Shown: positions 33,920 through 43,836, counted from the stretch's first letter. The stretch: DNA of 64,000 nucleotides from Streptomyces tuirus (GCF_014701095.1 NZ_AP023439.1:911001-975000); one strand, 5' to 3'. The notes: generated by a model not told the origin, from the letters alone. Numbers and translations: made by a program.

Positions 33920-34018
33920 GTAACGCTCGACCGACAAGGCCCTGCCCGTGCGACCCGACCGGCGGAAGTCGGGCCGCCACTCGCGAATTGGCCTTGGCCC
34001 GCGGCTTCCTGGGAGCCC

Positions 34019-34024
34019 TAGCGT
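34019..34024 (+). promoter_or_regulatory. -10 box TAGCGT of a leaderless phzF-like gene
   Basis: TAGCGT ends 6 bases before ATG 34031. TTGGCC motifs at 33988 and 33994 could serve as -35 (19 bases for the nearer). No Shine-Dalgarno is present. Confidence 0.5.
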
Positions 34025-34030
34025 CGGGGC

Positions 34031-34849
34031 ATGAGGATCCGAATCGTCGACGCCTTCACCGATCGCCCCTTCTCCGGCAACCCGGCCGGGGTCCTGCTCC
34101 TGCCCGGCGCGGACGCCTTCCCGGACGACACCTGGCTGCAGAACATCGCCCTGGAGGTCAACCACTCCGAGACGGCCTTCGCCCACCCTCTCCCCGGCGG
34201 CGGCGAGGCGGACTGGGCCCTGCGCTGGTTCACACCGGCCGCCGAGGTCGCGATGTGCGGCCATGCCACCCTCGCCACCGCCCACGTCCTGCACACGACC
34301 GGCGTCCACACCGGTCCGGTGCGGTTCGCCACCCGCAGCGGCGTCCTCGTCGCCACGCCCGCCGCGGACGGCTCCGTCACGCTGGACTTCCCGACGGCCC
34401 CGCTCACCCGGGCCGACCCGCCCCGCGGCCTCGCCGAGGCCCTGGGCGCCGAGCCGCTCACGGTCCTCGACACCGGTCCGAACATCGGCGACCTGCTCGT
34501 CGAGGTCGCCGACGAGAAGACGGTGCACGCCCTGCGTCCCGACCTGAGGGCCCTCGCGGCCCACTCCGAGCGCGGCGTCATCGCCACCGCCCGCGCCGAG
34601 GACCCCGACCGGGGTTACGACTTCGTCTCGCGCTGCTTCTTCCCGAACGTCGGTGTCAACGAGGACCCGGTGACGGGCAGCGCCCACACCGCCCTCGCCC
34701 CCTTCTGGTCCGAGCGCCTGGGCCGCCCCCGTCTCACCGGTCTCCAGGCCTCACCCCGCTCCGGCCGCGTCCGCACGGAGCTGCGCGGCGACCGCACCCT
34801 GCTGACCGGCACGGCGGTCACCGTCATCGAGGGCGACCTGCTGATCTGA
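34031..34849 (+). CDS. PhzF-family isomerase-like protein
   Basis: 272 residues, two similar halves of a diaminopimelate-epimerase-like fold. DAFTDRPFSGNPAGV opens the protein, and NHSETAF contains the Glu that is catalytic in PhzF. EVAMCGHATLATAHVL and NEDPVTGSAHTALAPFW are the two G-H/G-S ligand loops. PhzF itself isomerises a dihydroanthranilate in phenazine synthesis. No other phenazine gene is nearby, so this is a general family member of unknown substrate. Confidence 0.9.
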   Translation: MRIRIVDAFTDRPFSGNPAGVLLLPGADAFPDDTWLQNIALEVNHSETAFAHPLPGGGEADWALRWFTPAAEVAMCGHATLATAHVLHTTGVHTGPVRFATRSGVLVATPAADGSVTLDFPTAPLTRADPPRGLAEALGAEPLTVLDTGPNIGDLLVEVADEKTVHALRPDLRALAAHSERGVIATARAEDPDRGYDFVSRCFFPNVGVNEDPVTGSAHTALAPFWSERLGRPRLTGLQASPRSGRVRTELRGDRTLLTGTAVTVIEGDLLI

Positions 34850-34858
34850 GACGCACGA

Positions 34859-34887
34859 AGGGGCGTACGCCACCGTCGTACGCCCCT
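34859..34887. terminator. Bidirectional terminator hairpin
   Basis: AGGGGCGTACG pairs with CGTACGCCCCT around a 7-base loop, between the convergent stops at 34849 and 34900. Confidence 0.85.
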
Positions 34888-34899
34888 GCCCGTGTCACC

Positions 34900-35700
34900 T
34901 CACGCCGTCGGCAGCCAGTCCACCTTGCCGGCCAGCAGCGCGTAGCCGACGAACGCCCCGATGTCGAGCAGCGCGTGGGCCACCACGAGCGGGCCGACCC
35001 GCCCCCAGCGGCGGTAGAGACAGACGAAGACGACGCCCATGAGCATGTTGCCTACGAAGCCGCCGATGCCCTGGTAGAGGTGGTACGAGCCGCGCAGAAC
35101 GGAGCTGCCGACCAGAGCCGCCGTCGGGGTCCACCCCAGCTGGCCCATGCGGCGCAGCAGGTAGCCGATGACGATCACTTCCTCCAGCACGGCGTTCTGG
35201 ATCGCCGAGAGGATCAGCACGGGGTACTTCCACCACACCTCCGGCAGTGCCTCGGGCACCACGGTGAGGTTGAAGCCGAGGCCGCGGGCCGCGAGGTAGA
35301 AGGCGATGCCGGTGCTGCCGATGACCGCCGCGATCGCCGCCCCGCGCCCGAGGTCGGACCAGGGGCGGGTGCGGTCGAAGCCGATCGTGCGCAGGCTCGC
35401 GCCCTCCCGCAGCAGGAAGTGGGCGACCAGCGCGACGGGCACGAGCGCCGTGGTGATCCCGAAGAGCTGCCAGGCGAGGTCGAGCCAGGGCCGCCCGGGC
35501 GCCGCCGAGGCGTTCATCGTGGCCGCCTGGTCCCTGAGGCCGCCCGGCTTGGTGACCGACCCGATGAAGCTGATCAGCGCGGACACTCCGCTCGCGCCCA
35601 GCGACAGCGCGAGGACCAGCAGCGTCTCGTCGCGGAGCATCCGCCGTGAGAGCCGTTGCTGGGGAATGGAATCGCCCACCGGGCTCGTCTCCGCCTGCAC
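34900..35700 (-). CDS. CPBP-family intramembrane glutamic endopeptidase
   Basis: 266 residues from GTG 35700, chosen because GGAGG precedes it by 5 bases; a GTG at 35712 encodes part of that site. About seven helices. The CAAX/CPBP signature is present: the EE motif in VLEEVIVIGYLLRR, the second in SSVLRGSYHLYQG (His) and HALLDIGAF. Family members cleave peptides within the membrane or act in bacteriocin immunity. Substrate unknown. Confidence 0.88.
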   Translation of the reverse strand: MQAETSPVGDSIPQQRLSRRMLRDETLLVLALSLGASGVSALISFIGSVTKPGGLRDQAATMNASAAPGRPWLDLAWQLFGITTALVPVALVAHFLLREGASLRTIGFDRTRPWSDLGRGAAIAAVIGSTGIAFYLAARGLGFNLTVVPEALPEVWWKYPVLILSAIQNAVLEEVIVIGYLLRRMGQLGWTPTAALVGSSVLRGSYHLYQGIGGFVGNMLMGVVFVCLYRRWGRVGPLVVAHALLDIGAFVGYALLAGKVDWLPTA

Positions 35701-35768
35701 ACCCGCCTCCACTTCACCGACCTGTCGGATCAGTATGGCGGCAGCGGGATCTCATCCCGGCGGCGGCG

Positions 35769-37286
35769 TCAGCCCGGCGACACCGGCTCCCCCAGCCCGA
35801 CCGGCCAGGTGTGCACCGGGTCGCCCTTGTGCATCAGCTCGCGGTAGCGCCGGGTCGTGGCGGCCAGCGCGTCGTCCCGGGAGTGGCCGGCGTCCAGTGC
35901 CGTGTGGAACGTGGCGGCCTGCCAGCTCGCCCCGTTCACCCGACGCCGGCACCGCTCCTCGATCACGCCCAGATACAGATCCCGGTCGGCCGGCTCGACT
36001 CCCCAGGCGTCCAGCCCGGCCTCGGCGAGCGGCAGCAGCTCGTCGCGGATCAGGTTCACCGCGTCGACCTCGGCCATGCCGCTGTACCGGCCGCGCCGGG
36101 GCCAGGTGAAGCGGGCGTCGATGCCGTCCTTGCACGCGGCATCGAAGTTGGCGGCGGCCGCCTCGAACGGCAGCCGGTTCCACACCGGCCGCGACTCCTC
36201 GGCGAGGGCCCTGACCACCCCGTAGAAGAAGGCCGCGTTCGCGACGACGTCGATGACCGTGGGTCCGGCCGGCAGGACGCGGTTCTCCACGCGCAGGTGC
36301 GGGACACCGTCGGCGATGCCGTAGACCGGGCGGTTCCAGCGGTAGATCGTGCCGTTGTGCAGGACCAGTTCGGCGAGCGACGGTGTGCCGCCCTGGTCGA
36401 GCACCTTCAGCGGATCCTCGTCGTCGCAGATCGGCAGCAGGGCCGGGTAGTAGCGCAGGTTCTCCTCGAAGAGGTCGTACGCCGAGGTGATCCAGCGCTC
36501 CCCGAACCAGGTGCGCGGCCGGACGCCCTGGGCCTGGAGCTCGGGCGGGCGGGTGTCGGTGGACTGCTGGAACAGCGGGGGCCGCGACTCGCGCCACAGC
36601 TCGCGGCCGAAGAGGAAGGGCGAGTTGGCGCCGACGGCGATCTGCGCGGCGGTGACCGCCTGGGCCGCGTTCCACACGTCGGCGAAGCGGGCCGGGGTGA
36701 CCTGGAGGTGCAGTTGCACCGAGGTGCAGGCGGCCTCCGGCGCGATGGACTTCGAGGTGCAGCTCAGGTGCTCCACGCCGTCGATGTCGAGGGTGAACTC
36801 CTCGCCGCGGGCGGCCACGATCTGGTCGTTGAGGAGGGTGTACCGGTCGACGTCGGAGAGGTTCGACGACACCAGGTCGTCACGGCCGAGAGTCGGCAGA
36901 ATACCGATCATCACAATTCCCGCGTCGACCTCGCCGGCTTTTCGGTCGGCATATGCCAGTGACGTACGGAGTTCCTCCGTGAGCCGGTCGAAAACCCGGC
37001 CCCCCAAGCGGTGTGGGGGGATGTTCACTTCCAGGTTGAACATGGCGAGCTCTGTTTGGAAGTCGCGACTCGCGATGCGTTCGAGGACTTGCCCGTTCAA
37101 CATTTTCGGCATGCCGTCGGCACCCGCGAGATTCAATTCGATCTCCAGCCCCATCAGGTTCTTGGGGCGATCGAACCGCTGCTCCGCCAGGAGTCGCTCC
37201 AGGCCCGTCAGACACTGACGCAGCTTGTCGCGGTAGCGCTGGCGATCGGACAGGTCGAACCGGCCTGCCGCGACCTTCTCCCCCAT
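35769..37286 (-). CDS. Glutamate-cysteine ligase family 2 (GCS2) protein
   Basis: 505 residues. GAGGAGGG lies before ATG 37286. The GCS2 fold is seen in LMGLEIELNLAG (metal-binding Glu residues), MFNLEVNIPPHRLGG, LQLHLQV and HLRVENRVLPAGPT. Such enzymes ligate glutamate to an amine. In Streptomyces a member (EgtA) can feed ergothioneine synthesis, while mycothiol replaces glutathione. No other egt gene is nearby, so the amine substrate is undecided. Isolated single gene. Confidence 0.85.
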   Translation of the reverse strand: MGEKVAAGRFDLSDRQRYRDKLRQCLTGLERLLAEQRFDRPKNLMGLEIELNLAGADGMPKMLNGQVLERIASRDFQTELAMFNLEVNIPPHRLGGRVFDRLTEELRTSLAYADRKAGEVDAGIVMIGILPTLGRDDLVSSNLSDVDRYTLLNDQIVAARGEEFTLDIDGVEHLSCTSKSIAPEAACTSVQLHLQVTPARFADVWNAAQAVTAAQIAVGANSPFLFGRELWRESRPPLFQQSTDTRPPELQAQGVRPRTWFGERWITSAYDLFEENLRYYPALLPICDDEDPLKVLDQGGTPSLAELVLHNGTIYRWNRPVYGIADGVPHLRVENRVLPAGPTVIDVVANAAFFYGVVRALAEESRPVWNRLPFEAAAANFDAACKDGIDARFTWPRRGRYSGMAEVDAVNLIRDELLPLAEAGLDAWGVEPADRDLYLGVIEERCRRRVNGASWQAATFHTALDAGHSRDDALAATTRRYRELMHKGDPVHTWPVGLGEPVSPG

Positions 37287-37831
37287 CGAAGCGTCCCTCC
37301 TCGGATGATGCGGGCCGTGATCCCGCTGCCGGGGTCCCGGTCAGGTGGAGGATGCCCAGTGAAAGCGATCGATAACGTCCCGGGCGGACGCTCCGGCCGC
37401 TACGCTGGTCGTGTGTGACCGGTGGCACATTCACTCGGCATGTCGCACAGGACGGGTATCGGGCCCCGGGAACTCGTGAAAAACGCCGACGAGAATGGGC
37501 CGACCGGTTCGCGGACATGCGCCGAGGTCATCGCAGTGCACCCCGCCTGGAACCGGGATAATTCTCGCGTAACGCCGACCGAATGTACCCTTGTTCTACT
37601 CGCCGGAAACGGCTAGACGAAACACAGTCTGAACCCGTGTCGTATAAACTCCGCGAACAAGGCAGAAGGTTGGCGCCCACGGTCGATGGGTCCTGCCGCC
37701 GAGGCGACGCGGACCCCACCCCCCTCTCGTTCTCATGACCCCGGCCCCTGCCTCTCTGACCCTCGTGAGCTGACAGCGCCGTCCGCCCCCGCCCTCGCGC
37801 CACCGTGCCTTTGAATGAGAGGCGACCCACC
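37287..37831. other. 545-bp intergenic region without a recognisable gene
   Basis: No frame here has convincing start signals and codon use. It holds the GCS2 promoter on the left and the promoter of the 37832 gene on the right. A spaced inverted repeat is present: CCTTGTTC (37589-37596) and GAACAAGG (37655-37662), flanking an AT-richer stretch with GTATAAAC near 37642. GTAACG and TACGCT boxes occur but cannot be assigned. Confidence 0.5.
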
Positions 37832-38416
37832 ATGCCGCTGCATGTCCCGCCGGCTCCCGCGCCCGCACTCCGTTCCGTCCTCACCGCCCTCTCCTCACCC
37901 ACCGCGGTGCGCGAAGCCCGAACTCCCTCCCTGCTCGGCACCCAGGGACCCGCCACACCCGAGCTCCCCCTGCCCGTGCACGTCCTCGACCACGTCACCG
38001 CCGAGGGCGTCTCCGCGACGCGACTGGCCGGGTGGCGCTTCCTGATCCGCTGCGGCGACCACGCCGTGGCCGCGGCGGAGACCATACTGACTGCCGACGG
38101 CTGGACCTTCTCCCACTTCTTCGAGGGCCCGTACATCACCTCCACCGAGCGCGCCCTGCGCCAGGCCGAGACGATGCCGCAGCCGTACCAGCCCCGCCTG
38201 CTGTCGGTGCCCGGCCTGTACATGCTGACTCTCTGGCTGCACGAGGACTGCACCGCGGACGGTGCCACCGGTCACCCCGCCGCCACCGACCTGCTCGTCC
38301 CGCTGGCGCCGGCGCCTCCCGGCATCGCGGCTCACCGCCCGCACCGCGTCGCCGAACTCCTCCCGGTGCTGACCCACCGGGCCGCCCCCACCAGACTGCT
38401 CGGCTCACCCGCCTGA
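37832..38416 (+). CDS. Hypothetical protein of unknown family
   Basis: 194 residues from ATG 37832, with GAGAGGCG upstream; an earlier GTG at 37805 lacks a site. Residues 1-~50 are Pro/Ala/Ser-rich. The middle (HVLDHVTAEGVSATRLAGWR through LSVPGLYMLTLWLHEDCTAD) looks like a compact alpha/beta domain, and the C-terminus is again Pro/Ala-rich. No signal peptide or membrane helix is evident. A good terminator follows, so it is monocistronic. Function not recognised. Confidence 0.7.
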   Translation: MPLHVPPAPAPALRSVLTALSSPTAVREARTPSLLGTQGPATPELPLPVHVLDHVTAEGVSATRLAGWRFLIRCGDHAVAAAETILTADGWTFSHFFEGPYITSTERALRQAETMPQPYQPRLLSVPGLYMLTLWLHEDCTADGATGHPAATDLLVPLAPAPPGIAAHRPHRVAELLPVLTHRAAPTRLLGSPA

Positions 38417-38434
38417 GACACCGCGCGGTTCTCC

Positions 38435-38470
38435 ACGACCCCGTCGCCGAATTCACAGCGGCGGGGTCGT
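38435..38470 (+). terminator. Rho-independent terminator
   Basis: ACGACCCCGTCGC pairs with GCGGCGGGGTCGT (one G-T pair) and is followed by TTCCTTT on the + strand, shortly after the stop at 38416. Confidence 0.85.
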
Positions 38471-38497
38471 TCCTTTACCGCGCGTCCGGCCACGAAC

Positions 38498-38563
38498 CGC
38501 TCGCACGATCGCTTTATCGCTCACACGATCGCTCGTACGAGCGTTCATCGGCTCGCACGAGCC
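38498..38563. promoter_or_regulatory. Cluster of direct repeats and palindromes upstream of the DUF5999 gene
   Basis: Two 16-bp direct repeats, CGCTCGCACGATCGCT (38498-38513) and CGCTCACACGATCGCT (38518-38533), are spaced 20 bp apart. Next are the perfect 14-bp palindrome CGCTCGTACGAGCG (38530-38543) and the dyad GGCTCG-ca-CGAGCC (38550-38563). Twenty-base phasing is two helical turns, as for a cooperative DNA-binding protein. Nothing else is seen between 38471 and the start of the DUF5999 gene apart from its likely promoter. Confidence 0.6.
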
Positions 38564-38862
38564 GAAAAGGGCGCCGACCCCAGCCGACCCGAGCGGACTA
38601 GCCCTATCCGGCCAGGGCGAACCACCCGAAGGGACAGTGCAGTTGGGATGAACCGTCCGCGCGGGTGATGCGTCCTGAACCTGTAAGAAGCGGTGCCGCG
38701 AAATCCCTGCGGATTGACGCCCGTGGGGCAACACTGGGTTCCGACGACTTATCACAACGGGGGGCGGCCATGAACGACACTTCTAGCCGCGGAACAGACA
38801 CGACATCCGACTCAGCCGACGCAATCCCATCGTCCATCTCGACCCAGCGAAAGATCCCACCC

Positions 38863-39066
38863 ATGTGCCAGCACCAGACCCAGTGCCCGTCAGCCGACTC
38901 CGCCGACCGGGAATCCGCCCGCCTCGTGGCGCACCACCCGGAACAGGGGTGGAGCCTGCTGTGCAACGGCGTGGTGCTCTTCGAGGACACCGGCGAGCTG
39001 CTGCCGGACGGCCGGGCCATCGCCCCGCACCGCCCGCTGGCCGGCCAGGTGATGACGGCCGCCTGA
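38863..39066 (+). CDS. DUF5999 family small protein
   Basis: 67 residues beginning MCQHQTQCPSADSADRESAR and containing HHPEQGWSLLCNGVVLFEDT, the characteristic conserved core of this Streptomyces family. I placed the start at 38863 by family length (~66 residues). An in-frame ATG at 38770 with GGGGGG upstream would add 31 low-complexity residues and cannot be excluded. The two N-terminal Cys plus His could bind metal (C-x-H-x3-C). Role unknown. Confidence 0.8.
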   Translation: MCQHQTQCPSADSADRESARLVAHHPEQGWSLLCNGVVLFEDTGELLPDGRAIAPHRPLAGQVMTAA

Positions 39067-39307
39067 GGCCGTTCGGCGGGGTGCCGCCCCGCCGGCAGAC
39101 ATGAGGGGCCGGCCGCAGGACGCCCTGCGCACCGGCCCCGACGCATGTCCGCAGGTCGTCACTTTCCGTCACCCGCCGCCACGTCCCGTTCCCGCTTCGC
39201 GCGCCTTCCCACTCATCCCGTCGTCCGGAAACTCCGGGAACTTTCGCGGTCACCCGTCGACGGAGGTGGGGCACGTGGGAGCACGTGGGGCCGACGCCGA
39301 GGGCAGG

Positions 39308-39448
39308 GTCCGCCAGCCCCTGGCCGACATGGGCAGACTCGCCGTGCACACGGTGCTGCGCCTGACCCGCGACGAGCAGCCGGACTCACCTCGCGTGGAA
39401 CTGGGCACCGACCTGGTGGTCCGGGCGAGCACCGCGCCCCCGGCCTGA
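39308..39448 (+). pseudogene. C-terminal fragment of a LacI-family regulator
   Basis: The frame VRQPLADMGRLAVHTVLRLT then PRVELGTDLVVRASTAPPA to the stop at 39446-39448 is the unmistakable last ~46 residues of a LacI/PurR repressor. No DNA-binding domain or sugar-binding core precedes it: upstream sequence (39100-39300) does not resemble a LacI protein in any frame. It lies beside the xylan-uptake operon, where a local LacI repressor is expected. A remnant of a deleted regulator is the simplest reading. Confidence 0.75.
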
Positions 39449-39461
39449 CCTCCGCCCCGCG

Positions 39462-39563
39462 GAACGGCGCCTGCCAACCTCCGCCATGACGAACGGCGCC
39501 CCGCCACCCGACCTCTGCTACAAGGAACGGCGCCCCGCCACCCCCTGTCCGGCAGGGCGCCGC
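39462..39563. repeat. Three short direct repeats and a terminator-like hairpin
   Basis: GAACGGCGCC occurs at 39462, 39491 and 39525; the last two copies extend to GAACGGCGCCCCGCCACCC. CGGCGCC and GGCGCCG at the two ends of 39528-39563 can pair to form a hairpin after the xylanase stop codon on the minus strand. Confidence 0.6.
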
Positions 39564-39572
39564 GCCGCCCCG

Positions 39573-40664
<1,092 letters not shown>

Positions 40665-40676
40665 TCACGGCGCGGG

Positions 40677-41519
40677 TCAGCCCTTGGTGGCGCCGGCGGT
40701 GAGGCCGCCGACGAGCTGACGCTCGGCGACCGAGTAGAAGGCGAGGGCGGGGACCATGGCCAGCACCAGATAGGCGAAGACCTTGGCGTAGTCCGCGGAG
40801 TACTGCCCCTGGAACTGCTGGACGCCGATCGGCAGCGTCCACCACTGGGCGTCGGTGAACACCAGCAGCGGCAGGAAGAAGTTGTTCCAGCTGGTGACGA
40901 CGGCCAGCACGGAGACGGTGCCGAGCGCGGGGCGGGCCATGGGCAGCAGCACCCGCCAGAAGAAGCCGAAGGAGCTGCACCCGTCGAGCGTGGCCGCCTC
41001 CTCCAGCTCGCCGGGGATCTGCCGGAAGAAGCCCCGCAGGATGATGATCGTCATCGGCAGTCCGAAGGCGGCCTGCGGGAGGATCACGCCGAGGGGGTTG
41101 TCCAGCAGGTCCAGGGAGCGCAGCAGCAGGAACAGCGGCAGGGCGGCCACCGCGAACGGGAACATCAGCCCCATGGTGAACAGCGTGAACAGCGCTTCCC
41201 GGCCCCGGAAGGCGAACCGTGCGAAGGAGAAGGCGGACAGGGCGGAGACGGCGACGATCAGGACGGTCGTTCCGATCGCGATCAGCGTGCTGTTGCCGAT
41301 CAGCCGCCAGAAGTCGCCCGAACCGAGGATCTGGGTGTAGTTGGAGGCCACCCACGACTCGGGCAGACCGATCGGGTTGCGGGAGAGCTCGTCGGTGGAC
41401 TTGAAACCGGAGAGCACGGCGTAGAGCAGGGGGACGGCCATGACCGCGCCGACGACAACCAGGACGAGGTGCAGGCTCCAGGTGTTCAGCCGCGCACGGG
41501 TCTTCTGGTTGGCTGTCAT
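40677..41519 (-). CDS. Carbohydrate ABC transporter permease, MalG-like
   Basis: 280 residues, six membrane helices. The EAA loop that contacts the ATPase is EEAATLDGCSSFGFFWRVLL. The start overlaps the end of the preceding permease by 4 bases (ATGA). It is the second permease of the xylo-oligosaccharide-type importer. No ATPase gene is in the operon; Streptomyces sugar importers commonly share the MsiK ATPase. Confidence 0.93.
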   Translation of the reverse strand: MTANQKTRARLNTWSLHLVLVVVGAVMAVPLLYAVLSGFKSTDELSRNPIGLPESWVASNYTQILGSGDFWRLIGNSTLIAIGTTVLIVAVSALSAFSFARFAFRGREALFTLFTMGLMFPFAVAALPLFLLLRSLDLLDNPLGVILPQAAFGLPMTIIILRGFFRQIPGELEEAATLDGCSSFGFFWRVLLPMARPALGTVSVLAVVTSWNNFFLPLLVFTDAQWWTLPIGVQQFQGQYSADYAKVFAYLVLAMVPALAFYSVAERQLVGGLTAGATKG

Positions 41520-42514
41520 TTTCCGTCACCCCGCATGGTCGTGGTGGCCCCCTCCAGGTCGCGCCGGAGGACGAACCGCTGGTAGGCGAGGGCGAAGACG
41601 AGACTGATGCCGAACATGACCACGCTGATCGCGCTGGCGTAGCCGACCTGGTAGCGCTTGAAGCCGTACTGGAACATGGTCACGGCCATGGTCTCGGAGT
41701 GGTGGTCGGGGCCGCCCGCGGTGGTCACCCACACCAGGTCGAAGAGCTGGATCGACCCGATGACCGCCAGGAACACGCTGATGCGCAGGGTGGGTGCGAG
41801 CAGCGGCAGCGTGACGTTGCGGAACCGCTGCCAGGCACTCGCCCCGTCGATGAGCGCCGCCTCGGTCAGTTCCCGTGGGACGGCCTGGAGTCCGGCCAGG
41901 TACAGCATCATGTGGAAGCCGAAGTACTTCCAGGTCATGACCAGGAACACGGTCGCCATGACGGTGGACGGATCCGCGAACCACTGCCCGCCCAGCCCCT
42001 CCAGCCCGATCTTGCCGAGGACCTGGTCGGCGAAGCCGTCGTCCGGGGCGAAGATCATGCCGAAGAGGATTCCGGTGATGGCCTCGGACAGGACGTACGG
42101 GGCGAAGAACAGCATCCGGTAGACCGCCCGGCCGCGCATCCGCTGGTTGAGCAGGACCGCCATGGCGAGCGCGAACGGCAGCTGGATCGCGAGCGACAGC
42201 ACCACCAGGACCAGGCAGCGCCACAGGTCGCCGAGGAAGACGTCGTCCTGGAAGAGCCGGGTGAAGTTCTCGCCGCCGATGTAGTCGGAGGGCATGCCGA
42301 AGCCGCCCCAGCGGAAGAAAGCGGCGTACAGGGCGAACAGCATCGGCAGCAGCACGAGCCCCAGGAACAGCACCAGGGCGGGGAGTTGGAAGCCGGCCGC
42401 GGTGAGCCAGTGCAGCGTGCGGCGCCGGGCCCGCCCGGTGGGCCGGTCCGCGGCCGGGGGCGGGGAACCGGCGCCGGGGCCGGTCCGTTTGTCCGGCAGG
42501 AACGTGGAGGTCAT
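41516..42514 (-). CDS. Carbohydrate ABC transporter permease, MalF-like
   Basis: 332 residues with a ~35-residue cytoplasmic N-terminus, then six helices. The EAA loop is LTEAALIDGASAWQRFRNVT. It begins 6 bases after the binding-protein stop and overlaps the next permease by 4 bases, so it is translationally coupled. It forms the import channel with the MalG-like subunit. Confidence 0.93.
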   Translation of the reverse strand: MTSTFLPDKRTGPGAGSPPPAADRPTGRARRRTLHWLTAAGFQLPALVLFLGLVLLPMLFALYAAFFRWGGFGMPSDYIGGENFTRLFQDDVFLGDLWRCLVLVVLSLAIQLPFALAMAVLLNQRMRGRAVYRMLFFAPYVLSEAITGILFGMIFAPDDGFADQVLGKIGLEGLGGQWFADPSTVMATVFLVMTWKYFGFHMMLYLAGLQAVPRELTEAALIDGASAWQRFRNVTLPLLAPTLRISVFLAVIGSIQLFDLVWVTTAGGPDHHSETMAVTMFQYGFKRYQVGYASAISVVMFGISLVFALAYQRFVLRRDLEGATTTMRGDGK

Positions 42515-42520
42515 CGCCGG

Positions 42521-43816
42521 CTACTGCTCTTCCTTCGCGGTCTTCGTGATCGACTGGGCGACCTGCCCGGGCGACTTGGAGCCGGCGATGAGCGCGGCCA
42601 CGCTGTCGTTGACCTCCTGGCCGACGGCGGGCGCGTACGCCTGGTCGAGGTAGAGCTGGAAGCCGGTGGCCGCCTTCAGCTGCGCCTGTACGGCCTTGAT
42701 GTTGGGGTCGGCGATGGCGCTCTCGGCCGCCGGGACGACGGGCAGCACACCGGTCTTCTTGACCAGCTCCAGGTCGGTGGCCTCGGACGCGAAGAACTTG
42801 AGGAAGTCGACGGCCTCCTGCGGGGCGCCCCGGCGCAGTGCGTGCCCGCCGCCTCCGCCGAAGACCTCGGTGATGGCGCCCTTGCCGCCCTCGACCGCGG
42901 GGAACGGGAAGAAGCCGAGGTCCTTGCCGAGGCCCTTGCCCGCGTCGGCCTGGACCGTGGGCGCCCACTGGCCCATGAGCTCCATCGCCGCCTTGCCGTT
43001 GCCGACGGTGGCGGCCTGGCCGGTGGGCGTGGAGTAGGCCGCGCCGAGGTAGCCCTTCTGGAACGGCCGGAGGCCGACGAGCTCCTTCAGGTGGTCGCCC
43101 GCCTCGACGAAGGGGGCGCCGGTGAAGTCCTTGTCGTCGTACGCCGTCTGGAGCGCTTCGGCGCCGGCGGTGCGCATCGCGAGGTAGGCCCAGTAGTACA
43201 TGCCGGGCCACTTCTCCTTGCCGGCCAGGGCCAGCGGCGTGACCTCGGCGGCCTTCAGCTTGCGTACGGCGTCGAGGAACCCGCTCCAGGTGGTGGGGGG
43301 CTCGGCGATGCCGGCCTTCTCGAAGAGGGCCTTGTTGTACCAGAAGCCGATCATGCCGATGTCGAACGGGATGCCGTAGGCCTGGTCGTCGATCAGGTAC
43401 GGCTCTTTGGCGACCGGCAGGAGGGCGTCGCCCCACGGCTTGGTCCGGTCCGTGAGGTTCTCGACGAGCCCGGCGTCGACCTGCTGCTTCAGCACGCCGC
43501 CACCCCAGGTGTGGAAGATGTCGGGCAGCTTCCCGGAGGCGGTCAACGCCGTCATCTTCGACTTGTAGGCGTCGTTCTCCATCTGGACGATCTTTATCTT
43601 GACCTTGGGGTTGCGCGCCTCGTACTTCCGGGCGAGAGCGGCCCAGACGTCCTTGGCCGGCTGGGTGGTGGAGATGTTCCACCATTCGATCGTGGTCGTC
43701 CCCGACGACCCTCCGTCCGAGTCCCCGCCGCATGCGGTCAGTGCCGTCGTCCCCAGACCGGCCGCGGCGGAGGCCGCCAGGAAGCCGCGGCGGGACAGTG
43801 CCGGGTCGCCCATCAT
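42521..43816 (-). CDS. Extracellular sugar-binding lipoprotein of an ABC importer
   Basis: 431 residues. GAGGAG precedes ATG 43816. The N-terminus has twin arginines (LSRRGFLAASAAAG) and the lipobox LTAC, so it may be Tat-exported and lipid-anchored. Family-1 binding fold: IEWWNISTTQPAKDVW, then PDIFHTWGGGVL and WYNKALFEKAGI. With the downstream permeases and xylanase it probably binds xylo-oligosaccharides, as BxlE does in other Streptomyces. An operator lies 8 bases before the start codon. Confidence 0.9.
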   Translation of the reverse strand: MMGDPALSRRGFLAASAAAGLGTTALTACGGDSDGGSSGTTTIEWWNISTTQPAKDVWAALARKYEARNPKVKIKIVQMENDAYKSKMTALTASGKLPDIFHTWGGGVLKQQVDAGLVENLTDRTKPWGDALLPVAKEPYLIDDQAYGIPFDIGMIGFWYNKALFEKAGIAEPPTTWSGFLDAVRKLKAAEVTPLALAGKEKWPGMYYWAYLAMRTAGAEALQTAYDDKDFTGAPFVEAGDHLKELVGLRPFQKGYLGAAYSTPTGQAATVGNGKAAMELMGQWAPTVQADAGKGLGKDLGFFPFPAVEGGKGAITEVFGGGGGHALRRGAPQEAVDFLKFFASEATDLELVKKTGVLPVVPAAESAIADPNIKAVQAQLKAATGFQLYLDQAYAPAVGQEVNDSVAALIAGSKSPGQVAQSITKTAKEEQ

Positions 43817-43823
43817 GCTCTCC

Positions 43824-43836
43824 TCGAAAGTTTCGA
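43824..43836. promoter_or_regulatory. BxlR/XlnR-type operator TCGAAA-g-TTTCGA
   Basis: A perfect 13-bp palindrome just upstream of the binding-protein start codon. CGAA-N-TTCG is the reported core of BxlR/XlnR repressor sites in front of Streptomyces xylan genes. An imperfect partner, GAAAGCTTCG, lies at 43847-43856. The sites overlap the ribosome binding region and would block expression in the absence of xylan. Confidence 0.75.

Noticed and set aside
34031..34849. Phenazine biosynthesis cluster signalled by the PhzF-like gene
   Set aside because: No other phz gene is present, and PhzF-family proteins are common outside phenazine pathways.
39101..39307. Upstream extension of the LacI fragment as a full gene
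   Set aside because: The in-frame sequence before 39308 is Pro/Arg-rich and has no resemblance to LacI DNA-binding or sugar-binding domains.
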